Assembly (NCBI GenBank): GCA_947624645.1
Contig: CANQLG010000018.1
Span: 1 to 35,043 of the forward strand
Length of the DNA: 35,043 nt
Source of the DNA: Candidatus Gastranaerophilales bacterium
GTDB lineage: Bacteria > Cyanobacteriota > Vampirovibrionia > Gastranaerophilales > Gastranaerophilaceae
Direction of reading: 5' to 3'
Below are positions 16,130-24,960 of this stretch, piece after piece. The notes beneath the pieces were generated by a model. It saw nothing but the letters and a program-made list of their open reading frames with translations. It ran no database searches and was not told the DNA's origin. The translations under genes and the position numbers were made by a program. The first letter of the stretch is position 1. Every line of letters begins with the position of its first letter.

Positions 16130-17131
16130 ATGTTAAAAGATTTTTTTAAGAAAAAACTAAAATATGTAATAATAGGCGCAGGCTCAACAGGTGCAACATT
16201 TGCTTGTTTTTTGAAATCAGCCGGTAAAAATATAACACTAATTTCAAAATATGAATCTGTTATTAAAAATGCTAAAGAAAAAAACGGCATCAGGCTTATT
16301 TCCACCGTTAAAGGTGATAAAAGATATAAAATAAATATTAAAACAGAATCGCAATATAAAGACAAAGCGGATGTTATTATTCTATGTATAAGAACACCTG
16401 ATATATTATCAACTATACCGTTTATAAAAAGAATTTCACATCCAAAAACGATTGTTACATCAATATCTAACGGTTTTGGAATAGGATATGCGCTTGAAAA
16501 GAAATTAAATAGTATATCTGTTCTTGACAGCACATTTGTAGGAAAATGCCGATGGTATAACAGGGATGATGTTGAATATCTTCAGCAAAGAGAATATGTT
16601 GAATTTCAATTTGCACCTCGAAGTTTAAATACGAATTTAAAAATTTTAGAAAAAATAAATGAAGATTTTACTCAAACAGGAATGGATACTCATCTGATAA
16701 CAGATAAACAGTTTACCGAACTTGCTTTTGAACGACTTATTACACGCTCTCCATTTGAAGCTTGCTGTATTTATTATAATATTAACGCTCATCAAATAAC
16801 AGATGAAAAACGAGTAACATTTGAAAAGCTTTGCAATGAACTCTTAATTTTGGCTAAAGCAATGAATATTAATGTTAGAGAAGGATTTTTACAAGAATAT
16901 TACTCTAATTTTGAAAAATATAAAGAAAGAGATGAAGCCAATGTATATTCATCAATACTACATGACATAAATATAGGTCAAATTTCGGAAATTGACTTTT
17001 TATTTTTTATTGTTATCGCACTTGCTAAAGAATATAAAATTGAACTTCCGACATATTTTATGATTGGAGAAAAATTTAAACAATACAACTCTCTTGATAA
17101 ATTTATAGGTATAGAAAAAAATGAAATATAA
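16130..17131 (+). CDS. Ketopantoate-reductase-fold (ApbA/PanE-like) dehydrogenase
   Basis: A 333-residue NAD(P)-dependent dehydrogenase. The Rossmann motif G-A-G-S-T-G is at residues 16-21. The C-terminal domain has S-S-I-L-H-D-I-N-I-G-Q-I-S-E-I-D, matching the PanE block with its catalytic Glu. Two lysines conserved in ketopantoate reductase appear replaced by arginine: the V-K-A position reads C-I-R-T (Arg88), and the W-x-K-L position reads F-E-R-L (Arg202). It may therefore reduce a different keto acid or oxidise a hydroxy acid. It lies in a radical SAM block and not in a pantothenate operon, and overlaps the next radical SAM gene by 11 bp, so it belongs to that unit. The reaction is not known. 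Confidence 0.82.
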   Translation: MLKDFFKKKLKYVIIGAGSTGATFACFLKSAGKNITLISKYESVIKNAKEKNGIRLISTVKGDKRYKINIKTESQYKDKADVIILCIRTPDILSTIPFIKRISHPKTIVTSISNGFGIGYALEKKLNSISVLDSTFVGKCRWYNRDDVEYLQQREYVEFQFAPRSLNTNLKILEKINEDFTQTGMDTHLITDKQFTELAFERLITRSPFEACCIYYNINAHQITDEKRVTFEKLCNELLILAKAMNINVREGFLQEYYSNFEKYKERDEANVYSSILHDINIGQISEIDFLFFIVIALAKEYKIELPTYFMIGEKFKQYNSLDKFIGIEKNEI

Positions 17132-18395
17132 ATGTTGTAATTTATTAACCGGTGGAATAGAATTCAGATATTATGGCGTAGCATTGTGCCAACGGGTTGA
17201 TCATGTCGGCGGAGGCGATATTGTAGTTCAAACATATGATGAAAAAAACGGAGGAAATTTTAAATTTAATATTGAAAATTATTTAGCTAAAAGACATGAA
17301 ATAATAAACCAAAATAAAACAGGGAAAATTTATCATAAGTGTGAAGGATGTGTAGAATTAAGAGAACAAGAATGGTCTGATGAAAGAAGTTTAAAAATCT
17401 TTCAAATGATACTTCATCACTGGACAAAGTGTAATTCTCATTGTATTTACTGTTATACAAATAGTAATAAAGATTATTATAATAAAAGAAGAAGCTATAA
17501 AGTTGTTCCTATTTTAAAAGATTTGGATAAAAATGAATTACTTGAATATGGTGGTATATGCAGTTTTGCAGGTGGTGAAATATCTTGTCTTAATGAATTT
17601 GAAGATGTTTTAAAAATATTAAAAAAATATGATATCTTTCCAATCTTTAATTCCTCTTGCGTTAAATATGAAAGAAAAATAAATGAGTATTTAAAAAATG
17701 GTAATGGCATGCTGATTGTATCCGTTGATTCAGGCTCTAAAGAACTTCACAAAAAAATAAAACAAGTAGATACATTCGAAAAAGTATGGAAAAATATTGG
17801 GAAATATGCTAAATCATCAAAAAAACCAAGTCTTATATATACAAAATACATTATATTAAAAGATATTAATGATAACGAACAAGCTATCACTGAATTTTTA
17901 CAAAAGAGTAAATCCACTGGAGTAAAATATGTACTGATGGAAATCGATCATTATTATTTTATAGAGAATAGAGATAATATCCCCAAATATATAATAGATT
18001 TATTTTATTATGCATATAATACAGCTGAAAAATTAGGATTAATATGCCAAATATATTCCAATTCATCGGTATTATTGCTACAAGGGAAATGGGCAAATGA
18101 ATTTTGGCGCCCGTTAATTTTTGATGCCGGAATAGAAATTGATAAATATTCACTTAGAAGCGTTTATAAAATTAATGACAATAAAACTTTTGAAAAATAT
18201 GACAATATAAAATGCGCTGCAAGTGCGAATAATTTGACATATCCAGATATATGGAAAGCTTGCGAAAAATCAAAAAATAATAAAAAATACAAGATTAATA
18301 ATGCCGTTTACTTTTATGCCGAGGATATTGAACTCGATAACGAAAAACTTAATTGGGATAAAATAAATAAAGTTATTAATAAAAAACTTTTTTAA
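17121..18395 (+). CDS. Radical SAM protein with N-terminal Cys motif (paralogue C)
   Basis: A 424-residue protein starting M-K-Y-K-C-C. N-terminal Cys5, Cys6, Cys23 and Cys74-x2-Cys77, then radical SAM Cys104-x3-Cys108-x2-Cys111 in W-T-K-C-N-S-H-C-I-Y-C-Y. A G-G-G-D-I-V-V stretch (about 30-36) is shared with paralogue D, to which it is closely similar over residues 1-345. The last 75 residues (with C-A-A-S and K-A-C-E near 360-380) have no counterpart in D. A-G-G-E (about 152) is the SAM contact. It overlaps the dehydrogenase gene by 11 bp. C and D look like a recent tandem duplication. Confidence 0.87.
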   Translation: MKYKCCNLLTGGIEFRYYGVALCQRVDHVGGGDIVVQTYDEKNGGNFKFNIENYLAKRHEIINQNKTGKIYHKCEGCVELREQEWSDERSLKIFQMILHHWTKCNSHCIYCYTNSNKDYYNKRRSYKVVPILKDLDKNELLEYGGICSFAGGEISCLNEFEDVLKILKKYDIFPIFNSSCVKYERKINEYLKNGNGMLIVSVDSGSKELHKKIKQVDTFEKVWKNIGKYAKSSKKPSLIYTKYIILKDINDNEQAITEFLQKSKSTGVKYVLMEIDHYYFIENRDNIPKYIIDLFYYAYNTAEKLGLICQIYSNSSVLLLQGKWANEFWRPLIFDAGIEIDKYSLRSVYKINDNKTFEKYDNIKCAASANNLTYPDIWKACEKSKNNKKYKINNAVYFYAEDIELDNEKLNWDKINKVINKKLF

Positions 18396-18419
18396 TAAAC
18401 AGATAAAGGTATAAGCAAT

Positions 18420-19469
18420 ATGTTGTGCAAGTGTTGCAGTTTTTTAGCAAATGGTATTGAATTCCGATATAATGCGATAGCCTTATGCAGCAGGGTAAGC
18501 CATAAAGGCGGCGGTGATATAGTAGTTAAATATTACGATGATAAAAATGCAAAAGATTTTAAATTTGATATTAATGAATATATATTAAAACGAAATGAAA
18601 TAATAGACGCAAATTCAGGCAGCACAGTATATAAGCAATGTGAAGGCTGTATGGAATTATTGCATCCTGAAATAAAAGATATAAACGAACTAAAATTATC
18701 ACATATAGTATTGCATCATTGGACAAAATGCAATTCAAATTGTATATATTGCTATACAAATCAAAATAAACAATATTATAATAAAAGGAAATCATACAAA
18801 GTTTATCCTATACTAAAAATGCTCAAAAAAAACGGACATATAGGATATGGCGGGATAGTAAATTATGCAGGCGGTGAAATATCCTGTCTAAAAGAGTTTG
18901 GAAAAATATCTAAGTTTTTTGATAAATTGGAATATTCGGCTATTTTTAATTCATCAGGAATTAAATATGAAAAAACCGTAGAAAAACATTTAAAAAATAA
19001 TAGCGGCATGTTATTTATATCGATTGATGCAGGGAAAAAAGAAACTCATAAAAGAATAAAGCAAACAGACAGCTATGATAAAGTATGGAAAAATTTAAAA
19101 AAGTACAGACAACATTGTGATAATGATGAACAATTATATGTGAAATATATAGTATTACCCGATATAAACGATACTGAAGAAGAAATTAATTTATTTTTAG
19201 AAAAAGTTAAAGAATCAAAAATAGAAAATGTAATATTTGATATAGATATATATTATTTAAATGATAATAGAGAAAAAATACCAAAAAATTTGATTGAAAA
19301 ATATGAATATGCCCTAAAACGTGCTAAAGAATTGGAATTAAAATTTTTCTTATACAATAATGCTTCCGTTATGCTGACACAAGGTCAATGGCAAAATGAG
19401 AAATGGAAAAAATATATATTTGATGACATAAAAAAAACTAAAGTATTTAAAAAACAAACAAGGAAATAG
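18420..19469 (+). CDS. Radical SAM protein with N-terminal Cys motif (paralogue D)
   Basis: A 349-residue close relative of paralogue C. Cys3, Cys5, Cys6, Cys23, Cys74-x2-Cys77 form the N-terminal motif; Cys104-x3-Cys108-x2-Cys111 is the radical SAM motif. The W-x-E block after the Cys pair is changed to H-P-E-I. A-G-G-E is conserved. The start ATG has AAAGG 8 nt before it. It lies 24 bp after C and 48 bp before a phosphohexomutase, so the rightward unit may continue into that gene. It ends about 75 residues earlier than C. Confidence 0.87.
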   Translation: MLCKCCSFLANGIEFRYNAIALCSRVSHKGGGDIVVKYYDDKNAKDFKFDINEYILKRNEIIDANSGSTVYKQCEGCMELLHPEIKDINELKLSHIVLHHWTKCNSNCIYCYTNQNKQYYNKRKSYKVYPILKMLKKNGHIGYGGIVNYAGGEISCLKEFGKISKFFDKLEYSAIFNSSGIKYEKTVEKHLKNNSGMLFISIDAGKKETHKRIKQTDSYDKVWKNLKKYRQHCDNDEQLYVKYIVLPDINDTEEEINLFLEKVKESKIENVIFDIDIYYLNDNREKIPKNLIEKYEYALKRAKELELKFFLYNNASVMLTQGQWQNEKWKKYIFDDIKKTKVFKKQTRK

Positions 19470-19503
19470 CAAATTTTTAAATCTGCATGTTTTAATCTTG
19501 CAG
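19463..19503 (+). promoter_or_regulatory. Candidate leader element: conserved box plus hairpin (copy 1)
   Basis: Box GAAATAGCAAATTT (19463-19476), 6 nt, then stem CTGCA (19483-19487), an 11-nt loop with TGTTTTAATC, and TGCAG (19499-19503). The 3' arm abuts the Shine-Dalgarno GGAG of the phosphohexomutase gene. The box and the loop word recur at 25212-25256 with a different but still paired stem. Confidence 0.4.
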
Positions 19504-19517
19504 GAGAAGAAGAGACA

Positions 19518-21224
19518 ATGAAAATAAATTCAATTTTAGGATTATCAAATAAAATATCAACCGTAACCCAAAGAAAACATAATATAACATATAAATATAT
19601 ACCTCAACAATTAGGATATGATACAGTAAGTTTCAGCGGTGATTTAAAAATATTATTTCCCCAAGAAGCTGAGCAATATGCACAAAAATACAGAACTTCA
19701 ACATCAGGATACAGGGGAGAATACGGAAAAGACTTTAACAACAGATTTGTATATACAATGACTCAAGCCGCAAGTAAATATATGTATGACCATAAGAATA
19801 CAAAAAAGCCGAAAACAATTATAGGTGGAGATACAAGAGAAGCAACAATATATTATGGTCCGAGAATTGCAACATTAATGCGCGCAAATGGCATAAATGT
19901 AATGTATCCCAAGATAGAGGGAAGCAAAGATAATATAATGAGCCCTGTTGCGAGCCCTGTACTGGCAGTAGCTGCAAAACATTATCAAATTCCTTTGAGC
20001 GTATTATTAACAGCCAGCCACAACCCTTGGAAAGACGGCGGTTATAATTTTCTCACCGATAAAGGAATGGTAGCAGATAATACACAAACTGATGAAATCG
20101 CCCAAAATTTTATCAATATAGCACAAGAAGGAAAAAGACCTTTTGTCGGATTTAAAGAAAGAAGAAAAATCTATTTTGACCCGTATATTATCTACAAAAA
20201 TTATCTTGATGAAAAAAACTTTATAGATTTTGAGAATATAAGAAAAAGCGGAATAGATATATTTTATGAAGATTTATGCGGAACCGGTAAATATTACTAT
20301 CCTAAATTAATGTCGGATCATGGTATAGAACTAAAAGGCATATTAAGCACCAAAACGGATGGACCAAACCCGACAGCGGAAAATTTAGTTGAACTTGGTG
20401 AAGCAGTAAAACAATCCGAAAATCCGTTAAGGCTTGGATTAGCTACCGATGGAGATTCTGACAGATTCGGTGCTGTTGATGAAAACGGAAATTATATTAA
20501 TCCTAATGATTTTCTGACATTAATAGCTTATCATTTAATAAAAAATAAAGGAATGAGTGAAGGCACAATTGTCAAAAATCATTCTACCTCAGATAAATTA
20601 AATGCTTTAGCCGATTATTTCAACAAAAACGGATGTGATATTGACGTAAAATCTACTCCTGTCGGATTTAAGTATTTGGGCAGAAAAATGATGGATTTAG
20701 AAGGGACAAATAAGGAAATAATATTAGCGGGAGAATCCTCCGGAGGATTGACAATAAGAGGTCATATTCCGGAAAAAGACGGCTTTTTGGCAATTTCCTT
20801 ATTGGCAGATTTAGTAGCTGCCGAGAAAAAACCAGTCAGTGAAATATTATCAGAGGTCAATGCATTAATAAATGCAGATTATAAAAGCTTAAACTTAAAC
20901 TTTAAATTTCCGAGTGAACAACAAAAGCTTGATGCAATATCAACATTTGAACCTTATGCGGCAGGAGAAAAAGATAATTTCTTAGGATACAAAATAGACA
21001 AAGAAAAGACAATAGCTCATAACCGTATGATAAAAGAATATAACCCTAATGGCGACGGTTACAAGATTTATCTTCAAAATAAATCGTCTGTTCTTGTAAG
21101 AAAAAGCGGTACAGAACCGATTATGAGATATTTTATTGATTCACCGGACAAAAAAACTTTAGAAAATTTAAAACAAAATTTAATAAATTATGCTTTAGGC
21201 TCGGAAGGAGAAATGATAAAATAA
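19518..21224 (+). CDS. Phosphohexomutase (phosphoglucomutase/phosphomannomutase family) with F-x-G tail
   Basis: A 568-residue alpha-D-phosphohexomutase that interconverts sugar 1- and 6-phosphates for polysaccharide or glycogen precursors. The phosphoserine is Ser167 in T-A-S-H-N-P, the Mg2+ loop D-G-D-S-D-R is at 311-316, the sugar-binding G-E-S-S-G-G is near residue 410, and the phosphate site R-K-S-G-T-E-P is at 528-534. All four domains are present. Substrate (glucose or mannose) cannot be settled. It carries an extra ~50-residue N-terminal tail containing V-S-F-S-G-D (37-42), not part of the enzyme fold. The stop codon directly abuts the convergent stop of the autotransporter gene. The ribosome binding site is GGAG within GCAGGAGAAG. 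Confidence 0.92.
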   Translation: MKINSILGLSNKISTVTQRKHNITYKYIPQQLGYDTVSFSGDLKILFPQEAEQYAQKYRTSTSGYRGEYGKDFNNRFVYTMTQAASKYMYDHKNTKKPKTIIGGDTREATIYYGPRIATLMRANGINVMYPKIEGSKDNIMSPVASPVLAVAAKHYQIPLSVLLTASHNPWKDGGYNFLTDKGMVADNTQTDEIAQNFINIAQEGKRPFVGFKERRKIYFDPYIIYKNYLDEKNFIDFENIRKSGIDIFYEDLCGTGKYYYPKLMSDHGIELKGILSTKTDGPNPTAENLVELGEAVKQSENPLRLGLATDGDSDRFGAVDENGNYINPNDFLTLIAYHLIKNKGMSEGTIVKNHSTSDKLNALADYFNKNGCDIDVKSTPVGFKYLGRKMMDLEGTNKEIILAGESSGGLTIRGHIPEKDGFLAISLLADLVAAEKKPVSEILSEVNALINADYKSLNLNFKFPSEQQKLDAISTFEPYAAGEKDNFLGYKIDKEKTIAHNRMIKEYNPNGDGYKIYLQNKSSVLVRKSGTEPIMRYFIDSPDKKTLENLKQNLINYALGSEGEMIK

Positions 21225-23798
21225 TTACTCGCCAAGCTGCCACCTTGCGCCGAATTGAAGCCCGACACCATTTCGGCCTCCGTTGGTAATATATGCTTGA
21301 ATAAACCCCGAAAATCTTTCTCCCCATAATTTTCGCACCCCTAATCCATAAACTATAAAAGGTTTTACGCTTAATTGCGGCAAGGAAATATCATTAGCTT
21401 TAATTTCCGTTTTATCTATAATATTGAAAACCATATTAACATTCAAATATGGCTGCCAACCGTTTTCAAAGTTACCTATAAATTGTATTCCGGGGGCTAT
21501 TTGAATAGCATTAAGGGGTTTAATATTTAGTTTTACTCCGGAAGAATTATTATATGAAAAAGCATTAACAAATGTATAAGACATTAAATAATTAGGCTGG
21601 ATAATAAATTTCCCGTCTTTAAATTCAAAGTTATAACCCGACTTAGAAGCAATACCCGCCATAAGCATACTGAAATTATCTTTTCCGAATTGTGTATCGG
21701 CTTCACAACCGTTTGCGCCGATATTAGCAGTAATTCCCGAAAAAAAATCACCCTTATAAGCCATACCCAAAATTCCGACAGTACCTCCATTTTGATTAAT
21801 ATCAATACCGTTATAAGCTTGATGACTGCCGTTATATCCCGAATAAATACTGCCGATAAAATCCCAATTATTATTAAGTTCAATCATTTCAGACTCAATA
21901 CCTGCGAATGTACCATAGGCAACATTGGAAACTTTAGGCCCATTTTTTAAAGGAACATTTTCAAATATGGAATATGGACTAAACCAGCCGTATTTACTTG
22001 AATATTCCCTGTCAGAATACTTTAATAGTGAATTATTAGCTGCATCTGCATATTTATTATTAAATTTCATATTGAGCCTTTGGGCTCTATTCATAAGCAT
22101 ATAAGTGCTCATTCGCCTAAAAACATCCTCATAAGTATTTAGCTGCTGCAAATATCCGCCTATTTGAGCTGCAACAGGAGTCGCATATACAGAAGGACTG
22201 TATATGTCACCATTCTCCAAACGTTCAAATGTTATCAAGCCTGTCATTGGGTCATAAGATGTATTATATTTATAAATTGGAGAATTTATAACATCACCGG
22301 CAGAATATATTATAGCGTCTTGAAGCAGTTGTTTAACATTTTCATTCACATTATCTCCGATAGGTGAAACCGAAAACTTTTTTTCGTCCGTAGTCGACCT
22401 GAGTAAAATATCCGAAATATCAATATTATGTCCGTTAGCTTCAAATGAATCTGCGCTGATTGTATCAATTTTCAAATCTTCAAAACTTCCGTCAAGCACC
22501 AAATCCATATCCGCATACAAATTTAAGTTACCAAAATTTGTATTCCTAATATCATTACTTCTTAAATCAACCGTTCCGCCGTAATAATTAAAAATGCCTG
22601 TTTTATCAATATTACCTTGAGCATCATTATATTCATTAAAATTAAGGCTTCCGTTATACATATTTATAGTATTATCGGAAACTGTATTATTTATAATTAT
22701 CTTACCCGAGCCATTTGAATCTTTATTTATATTAATTTCAGGCGACATGAAGGATGCTTCGCCCGAAATTTTATCATTTATAATAATATCATAATCACCG
22801 GTATTCATATTAATAATACCATTGTCATTATATATTGCATTAGAGCCTGTTGAATCGGTATTACCGCTAAATAAAATTCCTTCTTCGTCAGAAACCATAT
22901 TAATTGTACCGAAAGAATTACGAATAGCCCCGCCATAACCGTCAGTAGTATTATTTATGAAAGAGCCCGATAATTTACTGATATCACCGTAATTCATAAT
23001 AGCTCCGCCACCGCCTAAAATATCCGATGCTAAATTTGTTTGATTTTTAATATATAAATCTTTTATTCTTTGAGGAGAAAATAAAAAACTATCCGCACCG
23101 CCAGAATAATTATTAGAGAAATTACCGCTAACACAGCCAATGCTGCCAAAATTCATAATAGCTCCGCCATTTGTTCTTTCGGCCTTATTCCCATTAAAAT
23201 CAGCGTGGATATCTCCAATTATACCCAAATTAGAAATAGCCCCGCCTGTACCTGAGACAGCGTTATTATTAGAAAAAAGCCCCTGAATATTATCGATTTG
23301 CCCGTTGTAATTATTATAAATAGCACCTCCATTTGTATATGCCATATTATTGGAAAATTCCCCATTAATATTATAAATATTTGAATTACTAAATATAACC
23401 CCGCCGTCAATATCGGCTAAATTATTCGAAAATGTACCATTTATATTATTAGCACAACAACCAAAATCATTATCAATAACAGCCCCATGGTTAGAATGAA
23501 AATTCTTAGCACATATCCCGTCAATATCAAGAGAACACCCGTTTTCAAGAATTATACCTCCGCAATCATTGCCGTTTAGTTCGCATCCGTTGCCGTGAAT
23601 AATGACATTATGTGCTCCCGGGCAACCAAGATTACAATTTGCATCTATATTATCTTGAAGATTTATTTCACACTCACTTGATGAATCCGTATAAGTACTC
23701 ATCAAATCATCAAAAGTACTGACATCAACAGCAAAACAAACAGAGTTATATATTATAAAACATAATACCGTTAATAAACAAACTCTCTTCGAAAACAT
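21225..23798 (-). CDS. Autotransporter-like outer membrane protein with Gly-Gly-Ala repeat passenger
   Basis: An 857-residue surface protein. A signal peptide covers residues 1-23 (basic start, hydrophobic core, cut near C-F-A). The passenger (about 25-370) has repeated F-S-N-N and G-G-A-I-x-N motifs as in polymorphic outer-membrane/pectin-lyase-fold beta-helix proteins. An intermediate region follows, then a C-terminal beta-barrel of about 270 residues (from Y-G-W-F-S-P on) with alternating strands, ending G-A-R-W-Q-L-G-E. Type V secretion: the barrel inserts in the outer membrane and exposes the helix. An adhesin-like role is inferred. A cluster of Cys in the N-terminal passenger (including C-C at about residues 112-113) is unusual. 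It shows that the organism has an outer membrane. Confidence 0.87.
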   Translation of the reverse strand: MFSKRVCLLTVLCFIIYNSVCFAVDVSTFDDLMSTYTDSSSECEINLQDNIDANCNLGCPGAHNVIIHGNGCELNGNDCGGIILENGCSLDIDGICAKNFHSNHGAVIDNDFGCCANNINGTFSNNLADIDGGVIFSNSNIYNINGEFSNNMAYTNGGAIYNNYNGQIDNIQGLFSNNNAVSGTGGAISNLGIIGDIHADFNGNKAERTNGGAIMNFGSIGCVSGNFSNNYSGGADSFLFSPQRIKDLYIKNQTNLASDILGGGGAIMNYGDISKLSGSFINNTTDGYGGAIRNSFGTINMVSDEEGILFSGNTDSTGSNAIYNDNGIINMNTGDYDIIINDKISGEASFMSPEININKDSNGSGKIIINNTVSDNTINMYNGSLNFNEYNDAQGNIDKTGIFNYYGGTVDLRSNDIRNTNFGNLNLYADMDLVLDGSFEDLKIDTISADSFEANGHNIDISDILLRSTTDEKKFSVSPIGDNVNENVKQLLQDAIIYSAGDVINSPIYKYNTSYDPMTGLITFERLENGDIYSPSVYATPVAAQIGGYLQQLNTYEDVFRRMSTYMLMNRAQRLNMKFNNKYADAANNSLLKYSDREYSSKYGWFSPYSIFENVPLKNGPKVSNVAYGTFAGIESEMIELNNNWDFIGSIYSGYNGSHQAYNGIDINQNGGTVGILGMAYKGDFFSGITANIGANGCEADTQFGKDNFSMLMAGIASKSGYNFEFKDGKFIIQPNYLMSYTFVNAFSYNNSSGVKLNIKPLNAIQIAPGIQFIGNFENGWQPYLNVNMVFNIIDKTEIKANDISLPQLSVKPFIVYGLGVRKLWGERFSGFIQAYITNGGRNGVGLQFGARWQLGE

Positions 23799-23803
23799 AA
23801 AAA

Positions 23804-23828
23804 TACCCGAATTATTACAATTCAGGTA
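23804..23828 (-). terminator. Terminator- or attenuator-like hairpin just before the autotransporter start
   Basis: On the minus strand: TACCTGAATT, loop GTAAT, AATTCGGGTA (10-bp stem with one G-U pair), then TTTTT and the ATG at 23798. The shape is that of an intrinsic terminator for the upstream flavoprotein unit, but the T-run touches the start codon, so it may also control the autotransporter. Confidence 0.5.
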
Positions 23829-23892
23829 TAAAAATAAAATATATTAAATTCATTAACTTTTTATCCAGAAAAGAAGAATATTCAAATTTATA

Positions 23893-24531
23893 TTATGAGT
23901 TTATAAAATTTGTAAAAGTAACATCTTCTTCTTTAGGAGCCTCAATGCCTGCATTCATTCCGGCTTGTTTGCAATTCAAAAAATAGGCCAAATTTTTTGC
24001 AAGATATCTGAGATTTTGCAAACCTTCCAAATCCTGATTAACTTCACCTGTTAGCAGTCCATGGACATTATTCCAATACCTGCCTGATATAATAGGCATT
24101 TGAGATATTCCAAAATATTTATTAAGCTGATCTAAAGTGGAGCTGGTACCTGCACGTCTTGCAACTGCCACAGCGGCAGCAGGTTTAAGCCTGAAAGGAT
24201 TTTTCCCCGAGCGCCAGCCAGAGAAGAACGCCCTGCCTAAAAAAGCAGTTATAGCACCCGTTGCACCGGCATAATGAACCGGAGAACCTACTATTAAAGC
24301 ATCCGCTTCAACCATTTTATCAACAAATTCATTTACTTTATCATTATCCAAAACACATTTACCGATTTTAGAACAAGCTCCGCAGCCCATACAAGAGCCT
24401 ATTGATCCTTTACCTATATAAAATATTTCCGAATCAATCCCCTCTTCTTTTAAAGTTTTTGCTATCTCACTTAATGATATAAAAGTATTTCCCTGTTCAT
24501 GCGGAGAACCGTTTAACAATAAAACTTTCAT
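23893..24531 (-). CDS. Iron-sulfur flavoprotein / NAD(P)H-dependent FMN reductase
   Basis: A 212-residue flavodoxin-fold protein. The FMN phosphate loop L-N-G-S-P-H-E-Q-G-N-T is at 6-16. The compact Cys motif Cys47-x2-Cys50-x2-Cys53-x5-Cys59 is that of iron-sulfur flavoproteins that bind [4Fe-4S]. G-S-P-V-H-Y-A-G-A-T (about 88-97) contacts the flavin. Such proteins move electrons between reductants and quinones or oxygen species, and one branch is linked to stress sensing. The gene overlaps the MerR gene by 4 bp (ATGA), so the pair is one operon. Whether the true donor is NAD(P)H or ferredoxin cannot be told. Confidence 0.88.
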   Translation of the reverse strand: MKVLLLNGSPHEQGNTFISLSEIAKTLKEEGIDSEIFYIGKGSIGSCMGCGACSKIGKCVLDNDKVNEFVDKMVEADALIVGSPVHYAGATGAITAFLGRAFFSGWRSGKNPFRLKPAAAVAVARRAGTSSTLDQLNKYFGISQMPIISGRYWNNVHGLLTGEVNQDLEGLQNLRYLAKNLAYFLNCKQAGMNAGIEAPKEEDVTFTNFINS

Positions 24532-24941
24532 TTTTCACTCCTTTTATTTCTTTTATTCATAGGATTCCACGTATCTTCTTTATTTGATTTAATAAGTTCA
24601 TTATAATAATTTTCTTTAAATTTTAAAAGTTCTAATTGCTTTTTAAGTTCAAACAAATGATTTTGAGCTTTTTTGCGAGTATTTTTTATAATATTATATC
24701 GTTCTTTGATGGTTGAATCACCTTGAATACAAAGTTCAATATACGTTTTAACAGATTTATTATCAAGCCCGACACTTCTAAGACACTTTACTATCTTAAT
24801 CCATTCCAAATCAGAGTCTTCAAATATTCTGTTATTATTTTTATCACGCTTAACAAACGGGAATAAACCGTATTTAGCCCAAAATCTTAAAGTATGCTCC
24901 GATACTTCCATTTTTTCCGAAACTTCTTTTATAGTATACAT
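24528..24941 (-). CDS. MerR-family transcriptional regulator
   Basis: A 137-residue regulator. The winged helix-turn-helix opens Y-T-I-K-E-V-S-E-K-M-E-V-S-E-H-T-L-R-F-W (2-21), followed by the wing K-R-D-K-N-N-N-R-I-F and a coiled-coil dimerisation helix (about 85-120, Lys/Leu-rich). No metal-binding Cys is present in the C-terminal part, so it is closer to the aldehyde/oxidant-responsive NmlR/AdhR-like branch than to metal sensors. It would twist its 19-bp-spacer promoter into active form. It is translationally coupled to the flavoprotein gene and probably controls it together with itself. Confidence 0.9.
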   Translation of the reverse strand: MYTIKEVSEKMEVSEHTLRFWAKYGLFPFVKRDKNNNRIFEDSDLEWIKIVKCLRSVGLDNKSVKTYIELCIQGDSTIKERYNIIKNTRKKAQNHLFELKKQLELLKFKENYYNELIKSNKEDTWNPMNKRNKRSEK

Positions 24942-24960
24942 AACCTGTCTCCCCCTTTTA

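Noticed and set aside
13021-19518. RiPP precursor peptide in the radical SAM island
   Set aside because: All gaps were read on both strands; the largest (58 bp) has no start-to-stop frame with a ribosome binding site.
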